In this document: piece after piece, positions 50,772 through 60,759 of the stretch | Position numbering within the stretch: position 1 is the first letter of the stretch | Layout: each line of letters starts with the position of its first letter | Assembly (NCBI RefSeq): GCF_003285005.1 | Contig: NZ_QMFA01000030.1 | Coordinates: forward strand, 1 to 64,000 | DNA: 64,000 bases | Reading direction: 5' to 3' | Source: Paenibacillus sp. YN15 | GTDB taxonomy: Bacteria > Bacillota > Bacilli > Paenibacillales > NBRC-103111 | Notes under the pieces: generated by a model | The model's database searches: none | What the model was told of the DNA's origin: nothing | The model's input: the letters and a program-made list of their open reading frames with translations, nothing else | Translations under genes and position numbers: made by a program

Positions 50772-50865
50772 GTAATATAATATGACATGTACCTGGCGAC
50801 AGTTTCGGGCGAACCAACAAAACCGCAAGAACCGGTAAACATGTTGATGCAGGAGGTCCTTGAAA

Positions 50866-51975
50866 TTGAACGAGAAAAAAAGCTCCACACTGGAGCAATT
50901 TGACCGCAATATGCGCATGAGCGGCACCCGGGAGGAGGGGCTCTGCTGGTTTGACCCCAGAGAAGCGCCTTTCCGCTTGGGCGGCTTTCCCTGGATCAGC
51001 CGGGACGGCGTTTACCGGCGGATGCCGCTCCATCCGGCGGAGCCCTTGCCCCAGGCGGTGGACTGGCTGGCCAATCATACGGCGGGCGGGCATATCCGCT
51101 TCCGGACAGACTCCCGGGAGGTCCATATCCGGGTGAAGCTGAAGGACCGGGCCAATATGTACCACATGGCCCCCACCGGGCAATGCGGCTTCGACTGCTA
51201 CATCGGCGGGCCGGGCGAGGAGAAATTCGCCGGAACCGCCACCCTCCGCCCGGAGGAGCCGGCGTATACCGTCCGCCTCACAGCCTTTAAGGAGCGGGAA
51301 ATCCGCAGCTATACCCTCTATTTTCCCCTGTATCAAGGGGTGGAGGAAGTATATGTGGGCTTGGAGGAGGAGGCGGAGCTGCTCACGCCTGTGCCCTTCC
51401 CCGAAGAGCGCCCTGTTGTGCTGTACGGTACCTCCATTACCCAAGGGGGCTGCGCCTCCCGTCCGGGTATGGCCTATCCCAATATTTTGAGCCGCGGGAT
51501 GAAGCGGGAAATGGTGAACCTGGGTTTCTCCGGCAGCGGCAAGGGAGAGCCGGAGGTAGCGCGGGTCATTGCCTCCTTGCCTGATCCGGCCTGTCTGGTG
51601 CTGGATTATGAAGCCAATTGCGACGGCCTGGAGCGGCTGCAGGTGACCATGCCGGCTTTTATCCGCATACTGCGGGAAAGCCATCCGCTTGTGCCCATAG
51701 CCGTGATTACCCGGATCAGGCCGCCCAAGGCGGACTGGGATGGGGAGTTCCGGGAGGCCATGCTGGCGCGGCGGGTTTACCAGCTGGAGCTGGTGGAGAC
51801 CCTGCGGCAGGAAGGCGACCGGCTGCTCTTCGGGATTGACGGCTACACGCTCTTGGGCGACCAATATGCGGAGAGCACGGTGGACGGGACACATCCCACC
51901 GATCTGGGGTTTTCCTTGATTGCGGCGGCGCTTCTGCCGCAGCTGTCCCGGCTGCTGGAGACGGCGGCACAGTAA
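50866..51975 (+). CDS. SGNH/GDSL-type hydrolase, likely carbohydrate esterase
   Basis: A 369-residue enzyme with an N-terminal beta-sandwich part (about 1-175) and a C-terminal SGNH hydrolase fold. The nucleophile S190 lies in LYGTSITQGG, the block II glycine in NLGFSGSGKGEPE, and D340/H343 in DGTHPTDLGF. No signal peptide is seen, so it acts in the cytoplasm, probably deacylating imported sugars. The TTG at 50866 is chosen, with AGGAGGT eight bases upstream; a TTG at 50860 is too close to that signal. It is the first gene of a carbohydrate locus and is followed at 46 bases by a binding lipoprotein. Confidence 0.85.
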   Translation: MNEKKSSTLEQFDRNMRMSGTREEGLCWFDPREAPFRLGGFPWISRDGVYRRMPLHPAEPLPQAVDWLANHTAGGHIRFRTDSREVHIRVKLKDRANMYHMAPTGQCGFDCYIGGPGEEKFAGTATLRPEEPAYTVRLTAFKEREIRSYTLYFPLYQGVEEVYVGLEEEAELLTPVPFPEERPVVLYGTSITQGGCASRPGMAYPNILSRGMKREMVNLGFSGSGKGEPEVARVIASLPDPACLVLDYEANCDGLERLQVTMPAFIRILRESHPLVPIAVITRIRPPKADWDGEFREAMLARRVYQLELVETLRQEGDRLLFGIDGYTLLGDQYAESTVDGTHPTDLGFSLIAAALLPQLSRLLETAAQ

Positions 51976-52021
51976 GGCGCGGAATCCCAAGCGGGTAAAG
52001 CGGGAGGGGGAGAACAGGACA

Positions 52022-53551
52022 ATGACATCAAGAGCTGCATGGGTCCTTTGTCTTTTGACGGCAGGGGCCGCGGTGTTGGCCGGCTGCGAGGGAGAAGCCG
52101 CCGGGGAGGGGGGGCCGGCCCCGGCCGGAACAGCCAAGGGCAAATCCGTCTCCATTGTGGTGAATAGGCTGGGGATGAATTTCCCGGCGGGAATGGACGA
52201 GAACAACAACCCGTACCTCTCCTTTATCGAAGACCGCATCGGCCTGGATCTCAATGTAATTGCCCCGCCGGAGGAGGTCTACGAGGAGAAGGTGAACCTG
52301 ACCATGTCCTCGGGCAATCTTCCCGATGTGGTTCATATTTTCAAGCCTCTCTGGTTTGACCATTATCTGCAGCAGGATGCCCTGCTTCCCCTGGACGATT
52401 GGCTGGATAAGTACGGAGCCGATCTGAAGCGCAAAATTCCCCGGGAGGCTTGGGAACGGGTCAGCTTCAACGGAAAAATCTACGCCATCCCCAGCCTCAA
52501 CGAGGTGCGGGGCATCGAGCTGATGTACGTGCGCAAGGATTGGCTGGACAAGGTGGGGCGCAAGGCGCCTGTGACGCTGGACGAATACTATGACGTTATT
52601 AAGGCCTTCACCCTGGAGGACCCGGACGGCAACGGCAAGAATGACACCTACGGGTTGACTCTGGGCGAAAACCTGATCCGGTCCGCCCCCTTCTTCGGCG
52701 CCTTCGGCACCCAGCTGGACAGCTGGATTCTGAAGGACGGCGGGCTCCAATACGGCAGTGTGATACCGGAGGCCAAGGAGGCGCTGGCCTTTCTCGCCAA
52801 GCTGTACACGGAGAAGCTGCTTGATCCGGAATTTGTTTTAAACCGCAACACCAGCCTGGTGCAAAAGATTGAAAACGGACAGGTGGGCCTGTACTCCGCC
52901 ACCTGGTACGATACCCGCGGTCCCATCGCCAGCAATAAGGCGAAATTTCCCCAGGCGGAGTGGATGCCCCTGGAATATCCCACCGGTCCCCGCGGCCAGA
53001 AGGGCGTTTATGACAAGGATCTGATCCGGGGCTACAATGTTATTCCCAAAGGCGCCTCCAATCCCGAGGGCGCGGTCCGCTATCTGGAGTTTCTGGCCAG
53101 CGACGAGGGCTACAAGACCCTGAAGCTGGGGTTCGAGAATCAGATCTGGAGCATGCAGAACGGCAAAATGGTGACGGATTTCGCCCAGCATGACAAGCAT
53201 TTGTACCGGGGCATCTACCAATCCATGGTGGACGTGCTGGACCCGGAGCTGAATAAGCAGCGTTTGGATTCCCTGGGGGATTTTCACCTGTACGAAAACC
53301 TGAAGATTATCGAGCAAAATCTCATCAAGAATGAATTTTACGGCTCGCCCACCCCTGCCATGGGCCGGCTGTCCGGACAGCTCCCCAATTTGCAGGAGGC
53401 GTTTGCGCGGATCATCATGGGGGTGGAGCCGCTGGAGGCCTTTGACCGGTATGTGGAGGAATGGAAGGCCAACGGCGGCGCTTTGATTACCGAAGAGGTC
53501 AACGCCTGGTACAAGGAAAAAACCGCCGCAGCCGGCAGGGTGTCCCCATGA
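52022..53551 (+). CDS. Extracellular solute-binding lipoprotein next to the two-component genes
   Basis: A 509-residue binding protein with lipobox VLAGC (C22). The mature domain contains the DPDGNGKNDTYGLTLG motif near residue 200 and RGQKGVYDKDLIRGYNVIPKGA. GGGAGGGGGAG precedes the ATG at 52022. Its stop overlaps the start of the YesM-type kinase (ATGA), so the two are tightly coupled. No permease adjoins it directly; it may present ligand to the kinase or to the importer encoded downstream, which has its own binding protein. Confidence 0.92.
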   Translation: MTSRAAWVLCLLTAGAAVLAGCEGEAAGEGGPAPAGTAKGKSVSIVVNRLGMNFPAGMDENNNPYLSFIEDRIGLDLNVIAPPEEVYEEKVNLTMSSGNLPDVVHIFKPLWFDHYLQQDALLPLDDWLDKYGADLKRKIPREAWERVSFNGKIYAIPSLNEVRGIELMYVRKDWLDKVGRKAPVTLDEYYDVIKAFTLEDPDGNGKNDTYGLTLGENLIRSAPFFGAFGTQLDSWILKDGGLQYGSVIPEAKEALAFLAKLYTEKLLDPEFVLNRNTSLVQKIENGQVGLYSATWYDTRGPIASNKAKFPQAEWMPLEYPTGPRGQKGVYDKDLIRGYNVIPKGASNPEGAVRYLEFLASDEGYKTLKLGFENQIWSMQNGKMVTDFAQHDKHLYRGIYQSMVDVLDPELNKQRLDSLGDFHLYENLKIIEQNLIKNEFYGSPTPAMGRLSGQLPNLQEAFARIIMGVEPLEAFDRYVEEWKANGGALITEEVNAWYKEKTAAAGRVSP

Positions 53552-55386
53552 GGGCCCTGTGGCGCTGGGTCCGCAGCCAATTTTCCGGACATATTCAGGT
53601 GCGGCTGACAGGGTACTTTCTTCTGATCCTGCTGCCTCTTGTTGTCATCAGCCTGTTTGCCGTGGAGCGGTCCCGGGACCTGTTGTACCAGCAGGCGGTG
53701 GAGCGCTCCCAGCTGGCCCTGTCCTCCTCCATGGATTATATCGACCTTACCCTGCAGAACATCGAAGAGCTTTCCGCGCTGATTGCCACCGACCCCGCCG
53801 TGGTGCAGCAGCTCAACAAAACGGGCAAGGAGCTGCCGCCGGAGTCCATCGTGGAATTCTCGCGGATGCTCAAGCAGCTGTCCAACATGAACGCCGTGAA
53901 TCATATCGTGTCCCAGATTACCGTTTATCACCATGCGTCCCATATGATGATCTCCACCAATTTCGGCGGCAGGCGCCTCACCTCCGAACCCATGCAGGAG
54001 TGGATGGTCCAGACGGCGCGGGAGAAGGGGACGGCCATCCGCTACGTGATGCCCGATGAGTCTGTATCAGGAACCGCCTTTGGCAGCGTTATCAGCACGG
54101 ACAGCATTTCCCTGGTCCGCTCCATGGATCTGTACAATGTCAACCGCCAGCCCAATGTGCTGATGATCACCCTCAACAAAAGCAGGCTGCTGGGCGTTAT
54201 CAAGTCGCAGCTTCCTTCGCCCCAGGCCAAAATCTATCTTCATACGGAGACGGGGCGGGTGGTGGCGGGCACCGGCGAAGCGGCGGCTGACGGGGGACTG
54301 CCGGCTATTTCCGGCAAGGAGATGGCGGTAACGGTGGATTCCGGCTATTCCAATTGGCATCTGACCATGATGCAGCCCGAGGCGGAGCTGTACCGGGAGA
54401 CGGATAAGCTGCGGGCATTCACCTATGTGATCATCGCGGTAAGCGTGCTTTTGGCGGTGGGGATTTCCTGGGTGGTCTACAGCGGCATTGCCTCGCCGGT
54501 GCATAAGCTGGCGGTGGGCATGAAGCAGCTGTCCGCCGGCAACCTGAACATCCGGCTGGCCAACCGGCAGAAGGATGAGTTCGGGTATCTGACGGAGGCC
54601 TTTAACCGGATGGTGGCCTATCAGAGGCATTTGATTGAGGACCATTACGAGCAGGAGCTGGAGCTGCTGAAGACGGAGCTGAAGTTTCTCCAGTCCCAGA
54701 TCAATCCCCATTTTTTGTACAATACCCTGGATTCCATCTACTGGTCGGCGCAAAATTACGAGGCTACGGAAATCAGCGAGATGGTGCTGAATTTGTCCCG
54801 GTTTTTCCGTCTGAGCCTGAATAAGGGCAGAGAGGTGTTTACCCTCCAGGAGAATATGGAGCATCTGCACTATTACATCCGCATCCAGCAAATCCGCTTC
54901 CTGGACAATTTCCGAGTGGAGTACCGGCTGCAGGAGGAAACCAAGAATGTCCCCATGCTGAAGCTGCTGCTCCAGCCTTTGGTGGAGAATGCCATTCTCC
55001 ACGGTATGGAGGACCGGGCCAGCGGCGGGCTGCTGGTGATCTCCAGCTGGATCGAGGGCGGCAGCCGGCTGAATATCCGGGTGGAGGACAACGGCCCGGG
55101 AATTGAGCCGGAGCGGCTGGCTTATATGCGCCATGAGCTGGAGAAAGCAGGCCGGCTGGATTACCGGATCAAGCGGGAGGAGGAGGTCCGCGACCTGTTC
55201 GGGCTGCGGAATGTCATTGCCCGGATGAAGCTGTACTATGGCAAGGGGGCGGAGCTGGTCATCGACAGTGTGGAGGGCCAGGGCACCTTTGTAACGGTTT
55301 CGCTGCCTCTGGACCGCTGCGGAAGCGATTTGCGGCCGATGGCGGAGGAGCTGAATCCGGCGCAGGAGGGGCTGACCGGAGGCTGA
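53548..55386 (+). CDS. YesM-type membrane sensor histidine kinase
   Basis: A 612-residue kinase with TM segments at about 24-42 and 292-313 around an extracytoplasmic sensor domain, a HAMP domain (about 315-365; ASPVHKLAVGMKQLSAGNLNI) and the His_kinase domain with H388 in QSQINPHFLYNTLDS. The ATPase domain has LLQPLVENAILHG and VEDNGPGIEPE. Start ATG at 53548 overlaps the previous stop by ATGA. The receiver-AraC regulator follows 56 bases later and is its partner. Confidence 0.93.
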   Translation: MRALWRWVRSQFSGHIQVRLTGYFLLILLPLVVISLFAVERSRDLLYQQAVERSQLALSSSMDYIDLTLQNIEELSALIATDPAVVQQLNKTGKELPPESIVEFSRMLKQLSNMNAVNHIVSQITVYHHASHMMISTNFGGRRLTSEPMQEWMVQTAREKGTAIRYVMPDESVSGTAFGSVISTDSISLVRSMDLYNVNRQPNVLMITLNKSRLLGVIKSQLPSPQAKIYLHTETGRVVAGTGEAAADGGLPAISGKEMAVTVDSGYSNWHLTMMQPEAELYRETDKLRAFTYVIIAVSVLLAVGISWVVYSGIASPVHKLAVGMKQLSAGNLNIRLANRQKDEFGYLTEAFNRMVAYQRHLIEDHYEQELELLKTELKFLQSQINPHFLYNTLDSIYWSAQNYEATEISEMVLNLSRFFRLSLNKGREVFTLQENMEHLHYYIRIQQIRFLDNFRVEYRLQEETKNVPMLKLLLQPLVENAILHGMEDRASGGLLVISSWIEGGSRLNIRVEDNGPGIEPERLAYMRHELEKAGRLDYRIKREEEVRDLFGLRNVIARMKLYYGKGAELVIDSVEGQGTFVTVSLPLDRCGSDLRPMAEELNPAQEGLTGG

Positions 55387-55442
55387 AACGCTCCACAGGC
55401 ACAGGGTAGAGTGGAGTGAACATGGACAAGGAGGACAAGGGC

Positions 55443-57050
55443 ATGAATCTGATGATCGTGGAGGATGAGCTTCGGCTGCGCAATTCCCTTGCCAACAATA
55501 TTCCCTGGGAGGAGCACGGCATTGAGGTGGTAGGGCTGGCGGGCAACGGCCAGGAGGCGCTGGCGATGGTGGAGCGGAAGCGGCCGGATATTATGCTCCT
55601 GGATGTGCAGATGCCGGGCATGGACGGGCTGACCCTGGTCCGTACCCTAAGGCAGAAGCAGGAAACCCGGATTTTTATGAAATTCATCATCTTAAGCGGG
55701 CATGACAATTTCGGGTTTGCCCAAAATGCCATGGCCCAGGGAGTATCCCGGTACCTGCTGAAGCCGGCAGGCGAGAAGGAGATTCTGGACGCCGTGTTGG
55801 AGGCGGGCGAAGAGCTGCGGCGGGAACTGGAGGAATGGCAGAAGCAGGCGGCCCTTCAGGAAAAGTGGCAGGAGCATCTGCCCCTGCTCCAGAACGGTTT
55901 CTTCCAGCGTTGGGCGGACGGCGGCTACGGGCTGGCCGAGCTTCTCCGCCGGGCCCGGGACTATAATATCGAGCTGCCGGAGGATTCCCGGCTGGCGGCA
56001 GCCTTAGTGGGTCTGGACCCGGCGCCCGGAGGGGAGGAAGCTGCCGGGCGGGATGATGAGCCGCTCCTGGCCTTTTCTCTCCAGTGCATGGCCCGGGATA
56101 TGCTGCCGGAGCCCGGCTGTTATGCCAGCGGGGATCTGGAGGGCAAGCTGCTCCTGATCTTTTTGCTGCCGCCGGGGGAGGATGAGCGGGAAGCTCTGCT
56201 GCGGGTAGGCGCCTCCCTGGTCAGGCTGCTGTCCCATGCCAAGGAGGTGCTGAAGGCCACCTTCAGCGCCGGGGTTTGCGGCCGCACCGGGGGCCTGGAG
56301 GAGCTGGGCCCTCTGGTGCAGGAGGCGCGGCGCGCCCTCCGGGAGCGGATGGTGTATGGCACCGACATTGTGATTCCCTACCGGGAGCGGGGGCGCGCCA
56401 ATAAGGCCATGGAATCCCAGCCCACTCTGGAGAAGGCGCTGGAGATTGCCCTGGAGACGGCTGACGAGGACAAGGCCATGGAAGCCTTGACCGGGCTGTG
56501 GGAGGCCGGGCTGGGCCGGGCCGAATCGGCGGAGGAGGTGCATGAGACGGTGCTGTACTTAAGCAGCCTGTTCGTCCGCATCATCCAGAAGCAGGGCTGG
56601 TCCGTCAGGCAGGTGGTGGAAGGGGACATGGACAATTTCCTCCATGTCCGGCTGCTGGACACCCGGGAGGAAACCTGGTCCTGGCTCACCCGCACCGTCA
56701 AGAAAATCGCCGCCTTCGTCCGCAAGGAGCGCAGCACCACCAGCAACCAGGTGGTCAAATCCATTCTGGCCATCGTCGATCAGGAGATTGACCGGGATAT
56801 TACCCTGCATATGGTGGCGGACCGGATGTATGTAAACTCTTCTTACTTAAGCCGCCTGTTTAAGCAGGAGACGGGAGTCTCCTTCTCCTCCTATGTCCTG
56901 GAGCGCAAAATGGAAAAAGCCAAGTCCATCCTCCAGGAGGGGGGCAAGGTATACGACGCCGCCCGTTTGGTCGGCTATCGCGATGTCAGCTATTTTACCA
57001 AAGTCTTTCGGAAATATTGGGGAGTCACTCCCGGGGAAATGAAAATATAA
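55443..57050 (+). CDS. YesN-type response regulator with AraC DNA-binding domain
   Basis: A 535-residue regulator with an N-terminal receiver domain (phosphoacceptor D54 in IMLLDVQMPGMDG, K103-type lysine in YLLKPAG), a long linker and a C-terminal AraC domain (about 430-535; LHMVADRMYVNSSYLSRLFK; VYDAARLVGYRDVSYFTKVF). The ATG at 55443 follows AAGGAGG at eight bases; upstream GTG 55416 and ATG 55422 lie before that signal. It should activate the importer operon that starts at 57229. Confidence 0.92.
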   Translation: MNLMIVEDELRLRNSLANNIPWEEHGIEVVGLAGNGQEALAMVERKRPDIMLLDVQMPGMDGLTLVRTLRQKQETRIFMKFIILSGHDNFGFAQNAMAQGVSRYLLKPAGEKEILDAVLEAGEELRRELEEWQKQAALQEKWQEHLPLLQNGFFQRWADGGYGLAELLRRARDYNIELPEDSRLAAALVGLDPAPGGEEAAGRDDEPLLAFSLQCMARDMLPEPGCYASGDLEGKLLLIFLLPPGEDEREALLRVGASLVRLLSHAKEVLKATFSAGVCGRTGGLEELGPLVQEARRALRERMVYGTDIVIPYRERGRANKAMESQPTLEKALEIALETADEDKAMEALTGLWEAGLGRAESAEEVHETVLYLSSLFVRIIQKQGWSVRQVVEGDMDNFLHVRLLDTREETWSWLTRTVKKIAAFVRKERSTTSNQVVKSILAIVDQEIDRDITLHMVADRMYVNSSYLSRLFKQETGVSFSSYVLERKMEKAKSILQEGGKVYDAARLVGYRDVSYFTKVFRKYWGVTPGEMKI

Positions 57051-57060
57051 CATGACCTGT

Positions 57061-57103
57061 GAGCCTGAAGCGTTTTCTTATGAAAAGGCGGAGGGCTCTT
57101 TTT
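57061..57103 (+). terminator. Rho-independent terminator after the YesN-type regulator
   Basis: GAGCC and GGCTC enclose an inner TTTTC-TTAT-GAAAA hairpin and are followed by TTTTT. It separates the two-component genes from the importer operon. Confidence 0.7.
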
Positions 57104-57228
57104 CATTTTCCGGGCAAAATCCAACATCAAAGTACCAGAAATAGTAATGGTCCTCACCTACTCATAAGCCCCCGCAATCACTAAAATTTAAGTACAGAGG
57201 AAACAAGACAAGAGGAGGGTGAGGCGCA

Positions 57229-58149
57229 ATGGAACGCGGCAATTCCAGAGGACTGGGACGTGAGCTTCGCCGGGAATGGGATTTGTATCTGCTTCTGATT
57301 CCGGGCATTCTCTGCATACTGCTGTTCAGATACACGCCGATGTACGGAATTATTATCGCATTTAAGGATTTTAACATCTTTGACGGAATGGCGGCCAGCC
57401 CGTGGGTGGGCCTTAAGCATTTCCACAAGCTGTTTACGTACCCCGATTTTTTGCAGGTATTCAAAAATACCATTATCATCAGCTTCCTGAAAATCGCCTT
57501 TCTCTTCCCGCTGCCCATTCTGGTGGCAGTTCTGTTGAACGAGCTCAAAAACGTTGTTTTTAAACGCACGGTGCAAACGGTAATCTATCTGCCCCACTTT
57601 CTCTCCTGGGTTATTGTCAGCGGCCTGTTCATCGACCTGCTCTCCTCCAATGGCGGCCTGGTCAACAAGATGCTGGAGGCCATGGGCTTTACCCCCATCT
57701 CCTTTTTTATGGACAATGACGTCTTCCGCAGTGTGCTGGTCACCTCGGCAGGCTGGAAGGAAACCGGCTGGAGCACCATCGTCTACCTGGCCGCCTTCTC
57801 CACCATCGACCCGCAGCTGTATGAAGCCGCCAGAATGGACGGGGCAGGGCGGCTGCGCCAGGTCTGGCATATTACGCTGCCGGGCATTGCGCCCACCATC
57901 CTGCTGATGTTCATCCTCCGCCTGGGCAGCATTCTGGAGGCCGGCACCGAGCAGATTCTGGTGATGTACAATCCCACCGTTTACAAAACCGCCGATGTTA
58001 TCGGCTCCTACGTCTACCGGATGGGCTTGGGCAACCAGGATTACAGCTTTACCACGGCGGTTGGGCTGTTTGAGTCGGTAATCGCCTTCGTTCTGGTCAT
58101 CTCGGGCAATGCCCTAAGCCGGAAGTACCTGCAAAGGGGCATCTGGTAA
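57229..58149 (+). CDS. CUT1-type sugar ABC transporter permease (LplB-like), third importer
   Basis: A 306-residue permease with six TM segments and EAA loop EAARMDGAGRLRQVWHITLP. GAGGAGGGTG precedes the ATG. First gene of the third importer; its own promoter should lie in the 125 bases after the terminator and would be the expected target of the YesN-type regulator. Confidence 0.93.
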   Translation: MERGNSRGLGRELRREWDLYLLLIPGILCILLFRYTPMYGIIIAFKDFNIFDGMAASPWVGLKHFHKLFTYPDFLQVFKNTIIISFLKIAFLFPLPILVAVLLNELKNVVFKRTVQTVIYLPHFLSWVIVSGLFIDLLSSNGGLVNKMLEAMGFTPISFFMDNDVFRSVLVTSAGWKETGWSTIVYLAAFSTIDPQLYEAARMDGAGRLRQVWHITLPGIAPTILLMFILRLGSILEAGTEQILVMYNPTVYKTADVIGSYVYRMGLGNQDYSFTTAVGLFESVIAFVLVISGNALSRKYLQRGIW

Positions 58150-58189
58150 TGAGGGCAAACACAGATTGCAACGAAAGGAGAACGGATCG

Positions 58190-59158
58190 ATGGCTGAAAT
58201 GAATCTCCAGGCCGAAGCGCCGGAAACCTCTGCCCGCCCCCAAACGGCAGACCCGGCAGGAACCCGGCAGACAAAACGAAGCAATATCATTAAAACTAGC
58301 GTGTCCGAAAGAATATTCACCGTCTGCAACTATATCTTCTTCATTCTGGTGGGCTTCACCACCCTGGTTCCTTTTGTGAATCTGATCGCCAAATCCCTGA
58401 GCAGCGAACATGCCGTCATTTCCGGAAGAGTAACCCTGATTCCCATTGATGTCCAGTTCGGCACCTACAAATATGTCATGGAAGACAGCATGTTCCTCAA
58501 TGCCCTGAAAATTTCCGTTATTCTCACCTTGGTAGGGACCTTCCTAAGCCTGCTGGTGACGACGATTACCGCCTACCCCCTGTCCAAGCCCAATTTGCGA
58601 GGGCGGAAATGGTTCCTGCTCATGTTTATTTTCACCATGCTGTTCAGCGGGGGGCTTATCCCCATGTATTTGCTGATGCAGAACCTGCATCTGGTGAACA
58701 AGCTGCCGGTGCTGTTCCTGCCCGGTATGGTGAATGTCTTTAATATGCTGATTATTAAAAACTATTTTGAAGGTTTGCCGGACGGGCTGGAGGAATCCGC
58801 CAAGCTGGACGGCGCCGGGAATATCCGGGTGCTGGTCTCCGTGGTGCTTCCGCTGTCCATGCCGGTACTGGCCACCATTGCCCTGTTTTTTGCCGTGGGA
58901 TATTGGAATGACTATTTCGCATCCATGATCTACATCACCAATCCTCATCTAAAGCCTCTGCAGCTGTATTTGAAGGAGCTCCTGGTTGCGTCCAGCGGGG
59001 ATTTCCTGAAGGACAACATCGATGCGGCGCTGAACACCACGCCCCAGTCCATTCAAGCGGCTTCGATTCTGCTGGCTACCATTCCGATTTTGTTGGTTTA
59101 CCCGTTCCTGCAGAAGTATTTTGTGAAAGGCGTGCTGGTAGGATCGGTGAAGGGATAG
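58190..59158 (+). CDS. CUT1-type sugar ABC transporter permease (LplC/YtcP-like), third importer
   Basis: A 322-residue permease with a long hydrophilic N-terminal tail (about 1-38) and six TM segments. The EAA loop is EESAKLDGAGNIRVLVSVVLP and the end is KYFVKGVLVGSVKG. The ATG at 58190 follows AAAGGAGAA; upstream starts in the frame have no signal. It pairs with the permease before it. Confidence 0.92.
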   Translation: MAEMNLQAEAPETSARPQTADPAGTRQTKRSNIIKTSVSERIFTVCNYIFFILVGFTTLVPFVNLIAKSLSSEHAVISGRVTLIPIDVQFGTYKYVMEDSMFLNALKISVILTLVGTFLSLLVTTITAYPLSKPNLRGRKWFLLMFIFTMLFSGGLIPMYLLMQNLHLVNKLPVLFLPGMVNVFNMLIIKNYFEGLPDGLEESAKLDGAGNIRVLVSVVLPLSMPVLATIALFFAVGYWNDYFASMIYITNPHLKPLQLYLKELLVASSGDFLKDNIDAALNTTPQSIQAASILLATIPILLVYPFLQKYFVKGVLVGSVKG

Positions 59159-59190
59159 ATTATTTATATTCATCTTAGGGAGGTAAGTCC

Positions 59191-60717
59191 ATGTTGAAAA
59201 AATCAGTTGTATTGGCAAGTGTAGTGGCATTATCCTTGCTCGGCGCGGCTTGCGGAGGTTCGTCGTCAACGGATGGGGGTTCCACACCCAGCAGCGCTCC
59301 GTCCACAGGAGCAACCGCATCTCCGGCGGCTTCGGAGGGACCCAAGGCGCCCTTGCGGATGCTTATGCAATACGGGCGGTTTGACCCCAACAAGGATTTC
59401 ACCGCTGGTCTGATCAAGGATAAAACCGGCTATGATGTCACCTACGACATGCTGCCTGCGGAAAACTATGATGAAAAGCTGAACCTCATGGTGGCAAACA
59501 AAGAAGAATTCGATGTTATGAAGCTGAGCGCAACCCAATTTTTCAAGCTGGCCACCTCCGGGGCTCTGGAGCCGTTGGATGATCTGGTGAACAAGTACGG
59601 TCCCAATGTCAATCAGGCCATCAAGCCCCAATCCTGGACCAGCACCACCATTGACGGGAAAAAATACGCCATCCCCGAAACCGGGTCCGGCATATCCGTA
59701 GGCGAAGAGCTGATTATCCGCCAGGATTGGCTGGATGAGCTGGGGCTTAAGATGCCTACCACCCTGGACGAATTTTACACCGTTTTGAAAACCATCAAGG
59801 AAAAGAAAAATATTATCCCGCTTACAGGCAGCAAGGACTCTCTCTATGGCGACATTGCCGCCGCCTTCGGCGTGCCGTACGGCAGCACCTCGGATTGGGT
59901 ATTGAAGGACGGCAAGCTGCTGCATAAGGCCGAGCTGCCGGAGATGAAGGAATTCCTCACTTACATGAACAAGCTGAATGCGGAGGGCCTGCTTGATCCG
60001 GAGATGGCCATTAATACCGCTGCCAAGGCTATTGAGAAGTTCACCGGCGGCAAAGCGGCCGTCTACAAGCTGGCCTGGTGGAATGCGCCCAATACCATGA
60101 CCGCCCTGACCAAAAACTTCCCTGAAGCCAAGGTGTCCGTAGTTCCTTTCCTGAAGGGCAAGGACGGCAAGGTATCCTTAAGCGTCAGCAACGGCACAAG
60201 CTGGTATATCGCCATTCCCAAGTATTCCAAGCATAAGGAAGACGCCATGAAGCTGCTCAATGCCAAGCTGGAAAAGGAAACCTTCAAAAGTCTGGCCATC
60301 GGCATCGAAGGCACCCATCATGAAGTCAAGGACGGCAAGTTCTTCCCGATTCTGCCTAAATTCAACGACGACCTGACCAACGGCAGTGTGTTTATGACCG
60401 GTGTGGATGAAACCAATTATCCTATCTATTGGCAGGCCCGGGTGCGCAAGGACCCCGTGCTCCAGAAATTCTATGAGGATTTCCAAAAGAATGCGGAGGG
60501 CCTCCTGGTGGAAGACCCCATGTCCTTTGCGCCGCCTATTGACGCCATCTCCAAAAACAAGCAAAAGCTCACCAAGCTTCTGGACGACAATGTGATCAAG
60601 TTTATCAGCGGCTCCGAGCCGGTTGCCAATTACGACAAGTTCCTGACCCAATGGAAAGCGGAAGGCGGGGACGAAACCATCAAGGCCGCCAACGAATGGT
60701 ATAAAACCAAGAAGTAA
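59191..60717 (+). CDS. Extracellular solute-binding lipoprotein, third importer
   Basis: A 508-residue binding protein with lipobox LGAAC (C21) and a long Ser/Thr/Pro/Ala spacer. It lacks the DPDGN calcium-loop motif of the other three binding proteins here and has LKTIKEKKNIIPLTGSKD at the same place, as in a different subgroup of the family. GGGAGG precedes the ATG. It is the importer's own receptor. Confidence 0.92.
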   Translation: MLKKSVVLASVVALSLLGAACGGSSSTDGGSTPSSAPSTGATASPAASEGPKAPLRMLMQYGRFDPNKDFTAGLIKDKTGYDVTYDMLPAENYDEKLNLMVANKEEFDVMKLSATQFFKLATSGALEPLDDLVNKYGPNVNQAIKPQSWTSTTIDGKKYAIPETGSGISVGEELIIRQDWLDELGLKMPTTLDEFYTVLKTIKEKKNIIPLTGSKDSLYGDIAAAFGVPYGSTSDWVLKDGKLLHKAELPEMKEFLTYMNKLNAEGLLDPEMAINTAAKAIEKFTGGKAAVYKLAWWNAPNTMTALTKNFPEAKVSVVPFLKGKDGKVSLSVSNGTSWYIAIPKYSKHKEDAMKLLNAKLEKETFKSLAIGIEGTHHEVKDGKFFPILPKFNDDLTNGSVFMTGVDETNYPIYWQARVRKDPVLQKFYEDFQKNAEGLLVEDPMSFAPPIDAISKNKQKLTKLLDDNVIKFISGSEPVANYDKFLTQWKAEGGDETIKAANEWYKTKK

Positions 60718-60734
60718 ACGACATTCCCCCGAAT

Positions 60735-60759
60735 GAAAATGCGACAATCATGCATTTTC
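60735..60759 (+). terminator. Hairpin after the third binding-protein gene
   Basis: GAAAATGC and GCATTTTC form a perfect 8-bp stem with a 9-base loop 18 bases after the stop. There is no T-run after it, so partial read-through into the next gene is possible. Confidence 0.45.

Larger units (their letters stand above)
50257..50865. other. Long intergenic region upstream of the SGNH-hydrolase locus
   Basis: No gene is supported; the small frames have no ribosome binding sites. The left part is AT-rich (50330-50445) and would hold the YitT promoter. The right part holds a cre-like site (50694-50707) and a good SigA promoter (50743-50771). Confidence 0.6.

Noticed and set aside
57061-57080. cre site at TGAAGCGTTTTC
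   Set aside because: It lacks one base of the consensus spacing and is part of the stem of a terminator.
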